Position numbers and translations under genes: made by a program. Below the pieces are notes generated by a model that made no database searches, was not told the DNA's origin, and saw nothing but the letters and a program-made list of their open reading frames with translations. Below, one piece after another: positions 11,707-15,501 of a stretch of DNA of 15,501 nucleotides (within the stretch, counting starts at the first letter, position 1; every line of letters begins with the position of its first letter). Source of the DNA: Pseudomonadota bacterium (GTDB taxonomy: Bacteria > Pseudomonadota > Alphaproteobacteria > Sphingomonadales > Sphingomonadaceae); the NCBI GenBank assembly GCA_023422695.1, contig JAFAGN010000232.1, positions 1 to 15,501 of the forward strand. The letters run 5' to 3'.

Positions 11707-14700
11707 CTAACGGAAATCCCGAGGTTTGATCTTGATGCCTTCGGTGGGTTGGCCGGGAATGATACCCGACCCGAGGCGGAGGTCGGGAATATAGATGTCG
11801 CGCGGATTGCAGCCGAGCGGCTTTGTCTCCGGATCGCGTGGGTCGGGACCAACGGGACTCTTGACGACGTCGGCGCGGCCGACCCTGTAGATATCGGCGA
11901 TGTCCTTGCGTTGCCCGACACTTGCGAGCAGCGGGGAGAGGTCGTCGAGCCGCTGCGCGACGATATGGATGACCTCGCCCTCGCGCTGAACCTGACCGCG
12001 CACCCCCATCATCGCGGCGCCAAGGACAACGCGGCGATATTTCTCGAAGACATTGGTCCATACGACGAGGTTCGCGACCTCGGTCTCGTCTTCGAGGGTG
12101 ATGAACATGACGCCCTTCGCCGAGCCCGGCTTTTGCCGGACGAGAACGACCCCGGCGAGGTTCACCCACCGGCCGTCCTTGATGCCTTGAAGCTCCCGGC
12201 AGGTGATGATCTTTCGCGAGCGAAGCTCGTCGCGGAGGAAGGCGAGGGGATGGGCTCTCAGTGAAAGGCCGGAGGCTCGGTAATCCTCGACGACCTCGGC
12301 GCCTTCGCCCATCGGCGCGAGCAGCGTCGCTGGTTCCAGTGCTTCGCGCTGGAGACGTCCGGCGCGTTCGTCGGCAGCCTGGAAGAGGGGAAGGGCGGCA
12401 GGTCCCAAGCCCTTCACCTCCCATAACCCTTCCCGGCGCGAGCTTCCGAGCGAGGCGAAGCCGTCCGCATCGCCGATCCGGTCGAGCGCTCCGCGCCCGA
12501 CGCGTGCGCGGCCCTGGATTTCCTCGGCGCTGCTATAGGGTACGCCGGCACGGGCCGCGGCGACCGCGGCGCCATCCTCATTGGCGAGACCGCGGACCAT
12601 GCGCAGGCCCAGGCGCACCGCGTGATATTTACCGTTGGCCGTTTCTTCGAGCGTACAATCCCAGCGGCTGTGATTGACATCGATGGGCCTGATCTCGACA
12701 CCATGATTGCGGGCATCGCGGACGATCTGCGCGGGCGCGTAAAAGCCCATCGGCTGGGCGTTGAGCAGCGCGGCGCAGAATGCGTCGGGATGATGGCATT
12801 TCATCCAGGACGAAGCATAGGCGATGAGCGCGAAACTCGCGGCGTGGCTCTCGGGAAATCCGTAGGAGCCGAAGCCCTCGATCTGCTTGAAGGTTTTTTC
12901 GGCAAACTCGCGGTCGTAGCCGCGGCCGACCATGCCATCGATCAGCTTGTCGCGGAAATGGCTGACCCCGCCGGTGAGCTTGAATGTTGCCATCGCGCGG
13001 CGGAGGAGATCGGCCTCGCTCGGCGTGAAGCCCGCGCATTCGATCGCGACGCGCATCGCCTGTTCCTGAAAGAGCGGGACTCCCAGCGTCTTCTCAAGCA
13101 CGCGCCTTAGCTCGGGCGTCGGATAAGTGACCTCCTCCTGTCCGTTTCGGCGGCGGCGATAGGGATGGACCATGTCGCCCTGGATCGGGCCCGGCCGGAC
13201 GATCGCGACCTGAATGACGAGATCGTAGAAGGTGCGCGGCGCCATAAGCGGGATCGATGCCATCTGCGCGCGGCTCTCGATCTGGAATACGCCGAGCGTG
13301 TCGGCCTTGCGGATCATCGCGTAGGTCGCGGGATCTTCCGCGGGAATGGTGGAAAGATCGTGCTTCAGTCCCTTGTGATCCTGCAGGAATTCGAACGCGC
13401 GGCGCATACAGCTCAGCATCCCCAAAGCAAGGATGTCGACTTTCATGAAACCGAGGGCGTCGATGTCGTCCTTGTCCCATTCGATGACCTGCCGGTCTTC
13501 CATCGCGGCGGGCTCGATCGGCACGAGTTCGTCGAGCCGGTCGCGCGTCAGCACGAAGCCGCCGGGGTGCTGCGACAGGTGGCGGGGCGTGTTGATGAGC
13601 GTGCGCGCGAGTTCGAGCGTCAGCGCGAGGCGCTTGTCGCCGAGATCGAGGTTCAGCGCTTCGGCATGTTTTTCCTCGACGCCTTCGCGGCTATAGCCCC
13701 AGACTGCACCGGCGAGCCCCGCGGTGATGTCTTCGCTAAGCCCGAGCGCCTTGCCGACTTCGCGGACGGCGCCGCGTGAGCGGTAACGCGTGACGACCGC
13801 GGTCAGCGCGCTGCGGGTCCGGCCATAGGTCTCGTAGATCCACTGGATGATTTCCTCGCGCCGCTCATGCTCGAAGTCGACGTCGATATCGGGCGGCTCC
13901 CGGCGCTCGGCGCTGACGAAACGCTCGAACAGGAGTTCGGACCGCACCGGGTCGATCGAGGTGATACCAAGGACGTAACAGACCGCGCTATTCGCCGCGC
14001 TGCCGCGGCCCTGGCAGAGGATCTCGCGGCGGCGGGCTTCGGCGACGATCGAGTGCACCGTCAGGAAATAGGGCGCGTAATCGAGTTCGCCGATCAATCT
14101 GAGCTCATGCTCGAGTTGGGTACGGACCTCTGTGCTGACGCCTTCGGGATAGCGGACGGGAGCCTTTTCCCATGTCAGCCGCTCAAGCTCCTCCTGCGGG
14201 GTGCGTCCGGGAACCTGGATCTCGTCGGGATATTGATAGCGCAGCTCTTCGAGGCTGAAGGTGCAGCGCTTCGCGAACTCGACCGTGCGTGCGACCGGCG
14301 CGCTGTCCTTGAGGTAGCGGCGGAACAGGCTCTCCATCTCGGCCGCCGTCTTGATGTGTCGGTCGGCGAAGCGCTCGCGGCGATCGCCAAGCTCGTCGAT
14401 CGTGCATTTCTCGCGGATGCAGGTGACGACATCCTGCAGCAGGCGCCGGTCGGGCATATGATAGAGGACGTCGCCGGTGGCGAGCGTCGGCACTTTCGCT
14501 TTGGCGGCCAATGCTGCGAGGTTGCGCAGTCTGATCGCGTCGCCGGGGCGGCGCCGGATTGTGAGTGCGAGATAGAGGCGATTGCCGAAAATGCGCCTCG
14601 CGCGGGCGATCGCCGCCTCGGCTGCGCCATCGGCGCGGTCGGGAAGCAGGATCGCGAGCAGGCCCTCGTTCCAGTCCTCGAGGTCGGGCCAGTCGAGATG

Positions 14701-15027
14701 GCAGGCGCCCTTCCCGGCGCGCGTCTTGCCGACGCTCAGCAGCCGGCACATCCGGCCATAGGCCGGTTTGTCGGTTGGATAGACGAGAAGTGCGGTGCCG
14801 TCGGCAAGATCGAGGCGCGTGCCGGTCAGCGCGCGGACTCCGGTGACCTTCTCGGCGTCCCACGCGCGCACGATCCCTGCGACGCTGTGCCGGTCTGCGA
14901 CGCCGAGCGCGGGCAGGCCAAGCATTGCAGCGGCGGTGAAGAGCTCCTCGGGCGAGGAGGCGCCGCGCAGGAAGCTGAAGTGCGTCGTGACTTGTAGCTC
15001 GACATAGGCCGGACCTTCATCGGTCAT
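11707..15027 (-). CDS. dnaE2: Error-prone DNA polymerase DnaE2 (ImuC)
   Basis: A 1106-aa C-family polymerase alpha subunit, the normal DnaE2 length, acting with ImuA and ImuB in SOS translesion mutagenesis. The N-terminal PHP domain begins YVELQVTTHFSFLRGASSPEE, lacking the His-x-His of the replicative proofreading-type PHP, as usual for DnaE2. Palm motifs are CQGRGSAANS (338-347), PDIDVDFEHERR with catalytic Asp382 and Asp384, and FMKVDILALGM with Asp531. A helix-hairpin-helix region follows, then a C-terminal OB fold (VNLAGVVLVRQKPGSAKGVM region to VAQRLDDLSPLL) and the conserved SRDFR-like end (KPRDFR). No clear Shine-Dalgarno precedes the ATG. It lies downstream of imuB with a 97-nt gap filled by repeats. 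The operon promoter and its LexA box would be upstream of the window. Confidence 0.97.
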   Translation of the reverse strand: MTDEGPAYVELQVTTHFSFLRGASSPEELFTAAAMLGLPALGVADRHSVAGIVRAWDAEKVTGVRALTGTRLDLADGTALLVYPTDKPAYGRMCRLLSVGKTRAGKGACHLDWPDLEDWNEGLLAILLPDRADGAAEAAIARARRIFGNRLYLALTIRRRPGDAIRLRNLAALAAKAKVPTLATGDVLYHMPDRRLLQDVVTCIREKCTIDELGDRRERFADRHIKTAAEMESLFRRYLKDSAPVARTVEFAKRCTFSLEELRYQYPDEIQVPGRTPQEELERLTWEKAPVRYPEGVSTEVRTQLEHELRLIGELDYAPYFLTVHSIVAEARRREILCQGRGSAANSAVCYVLGITSIDPVRSELLFERFVSAERREPPDIDVDFEHERREEIIQWIYETYGRTRSALTAVVTRYRSRGAVREVGKALGLSEDITAGLAGAVWGYSREGVEEKHAEALNLDLGDKRLALTLELARTLINTPRHLSQHPGGFVLTRDRLDELVPIEPAAMEDRQVIEWDKDDIDALGFMKVDILALGMLSCMRRAFEFLQDHKGLKHDLSTIPAEDPATYAMIRKADTLGVFQIESRAQMASIPLMAPRTFYDLVIQVAIVRPGPIQGDMVHPYRRRRNGQEEVTYPTPELRRVLEKTLGVPLFQEQAMRVAIECAGFTPSEADLLRRAMATFKLTGGVSHFRDKLIDGMVGRGYDREFAEKTFKQIEGFGSYGFPESHAASFALIAYASSWMKCHHPDAFCAALLNAQPMGFYAPAQIVRDARNHGVEIRPIDVNHSRWDCTLEETANGKYHAVRLGLRMVRGLANEDGAAVAAARAGVPYSSAEEIQGRARVGRGALDRIGDADGFASLGSSRREGLWEVKGLGPAALPLFQAADERAGRLQREALEPATLLAPMGEGAEVVEDYRASGLSLRAHPLAFLRDELRSRKIITCRELQGIKDGRWVNLAGVVLVRQKPGSAKGVMFITLEDETEVANLVVWTNVFEKYRRVVLGAAMMGVRGQVQREGEVIHIVAQRLDDLSPLLASVGQRKDIADIYRVGRADVVKSPVGPDPRDPETKPLGCNPRDIYIPDLRLGSGIIPGQPTEGIKIKPRDFR

Positions 15028-15051
15028 GCGAAAGCAACGCTGTCTGTGGCC

Positions 15052-15135
15052 GCATTCGCAAGCGAATGCGGTTCGCTACCGGTCGCCTTCTCAAGCGAAT
15101 GCGGTTCAATGCCGGTCGCATTCTCAAGCGAATGC
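15052..15135. repeat. 33-bp tandem repeat in the imuB-dnaE2 junction
   Basis: Units start at 15052, 15085 and 15118 (two full, one 18-bp partial). The two full units agree at 28 of 33 positions. Each carries a dyad; in the first it is a perfect 10-bp stem with a 2-nt centre (CCGCATTCGC / GCGAATGCGG, 15050-15071). The third unit overlaps the last codons and stop of imuB, so on the coding strand every unit begins with GCATTCGCTTG(A/C). Confidence 0.85.
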
Positions 15136-15501
15136 TCCGTGAATAAACCAGCGCATCGAGCCGGTCGCCGGATTGACCCCGTCGCCGAGGCGGAAGAGCC
15201 AGTAACGGCCGCCCGTCTCGGTCTCGACCTGATAATAGTCGCGGACGGTGAGGTGGGTTTCGCCTTCGATCCCGCCGTCGCGCCACCATTCACCCTGCAA
15301 CCGCTCGGGTCCGTCGCCCTGCGTGACGCGGTAGCGTTTGCGTCGCCAGATGAAGAGGCGCGGGGCATCATCGGGAAGCAAGGCGACGACGTCGACCGGT
15401 TCGGGCCGCGCGAGCATGCGCGATGGCCGCGGCCATTCGCTCCAGCTCTCGCCCGTCTCGGGCGCGAGCGCGGGGAGGGCAGCGACCGAGCGCTCGGGCA
15501 T
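15124..15501 (-). CDS. imuB: ImuB, C-terminal part (5' end outside window)
   Basis: The last 125 residues of the inactive Y-family polymerase homologue ImuB, which bridges DnaE2 to the beta clamp and to ImuA. The visible part is the C-terminal domain: LLPDDAPRLFIWRRKRYRVT, then GPERLQGEWWRDGG, RDYYQVETETGGRYWLFRLG and the canonical end MRWFIHGAFA. The polymerase-like domain and clamp-binding motif lie beyond the window edge; the Met at the very edge is internal. The stop (15124-15126) falls inside the 33-bp repeat. It precedes dnaE2 in the usual imuA-imuB-dnaE2 order. Confidence 0.92.
   Translation of the reverse strand: MPERSVAALPALAPETGESWSEWPRPSRMLARPEPVDVVALLPDDAPRLFIWRRKRYRVTQGDGPERLQGEWWRDGGIEGETHLTVRDYYQVETETGGRYWLFRLGDGVNPATGSMRWFIHGAFA

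Noticed and set aside
13867..14997. Long plus-strand reading frame (376 codons) and several others opposite dnaE2
   Set aside because: They are antisense to dnaE2, whose motifs are unambiguous, and their translations are the biased Asp/Arg/Ala products expected opposite GC-rich coding DNA.
15052..15135. CRISPR array
   Set aside because: The units are contiguous with no unique spacers, and no cas genes are present.
15024..15290. Repetitive HSLENATGIEP-type peptide after imuB, suggesting a frameshifted ImuB tail
   Set aside because: ImuB already ends at its canonical WFIHGAFA terminus. The 11-residue periodicity is simply the 33-bp DNA repeat read in another frame, and there is no start with a ribosome-binding site.

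Overview
The window is high-GC, densely packed chromosomal DNA from an alphaproteobacterium. It is most likely a sphingomonad (Sphingopyxis/Sphingomonas-like). Three things support this: the gene types (ImuB-DnaE2, a small DUF6961-like protein, a TIGR02281-type membrane aspartic protease, DUF3606), a GAAC-N7-GAAC (= GTTC-N7-GTTC) LexA box of the alphaproteobacterial type, and two GGAAC-N16/17-CGTT motifs that look like EcfG general-stress promoters. The assignment is inference from gene content; there is no rRNA or tRNA in the window.

Left part (1-3167, + strand). The 3' part of a fused cytochrome c oxidase subunit I+III gene is followed, with a 4-nt overlap, by a small membrane protein. A SnoaL/DUF4440-like protein comes next, then about 280 bp of GC-rich noncoding DNA.

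Middle left (3168-5303). A secreted endonuclease/exonuclease/phosphatase-family protein and a 52-aa protein lie on the minus strand. A 340-bp divergent leader carries an EcfG-like promoter for a VOC/glyoxalase-like protein, which converges on an HU-type DNA-binding protein.

Centre (5384-8049, minus strand). This is the most interesting part: a tight five-gene operon behind a perfect LexA box. The order is an unknown 147-aa protein, a SRAP (YedK/HMCES) paralogue lacking all the known active-site residues, an apparently active SRAP protein, a 59-aa DUF6961-like protein missed by length-filtered gene calling, and an AlkB dioxygenase. The last two junctions overlap by 1 and 4 nt. It reads as an SOS-induced module for abasic-site and alkylation damage.

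Right centre (8074-11593). A minus-strand run encodes DUF3606, an 88-aa conserved-type protein and a membrane-anchored retropepsin-like protease. Facing it is a 56-aa DUF1328 membrane protein behind a second EcfG-like promoter, followed by a 111-aa protein with a probable GTG start. Two minus-strand lipoproteins follow, one OmpA-like and divergent, the other Tyr-rich with a glycine zipper. Between them lie a probable GGDEF-domain remnant and a clear intrinsic terminator.

Right end (11707-15501, minus strand). Error-prone polymerase DnaE2 lies downstream of the 3' end of imuB. The junction is occupied by a 33-bp tandem repeat that begins inside the last codons of imuB. With the SRAP-AlkB operon, this gives two DNA-damage-response loci within about 10 kb.
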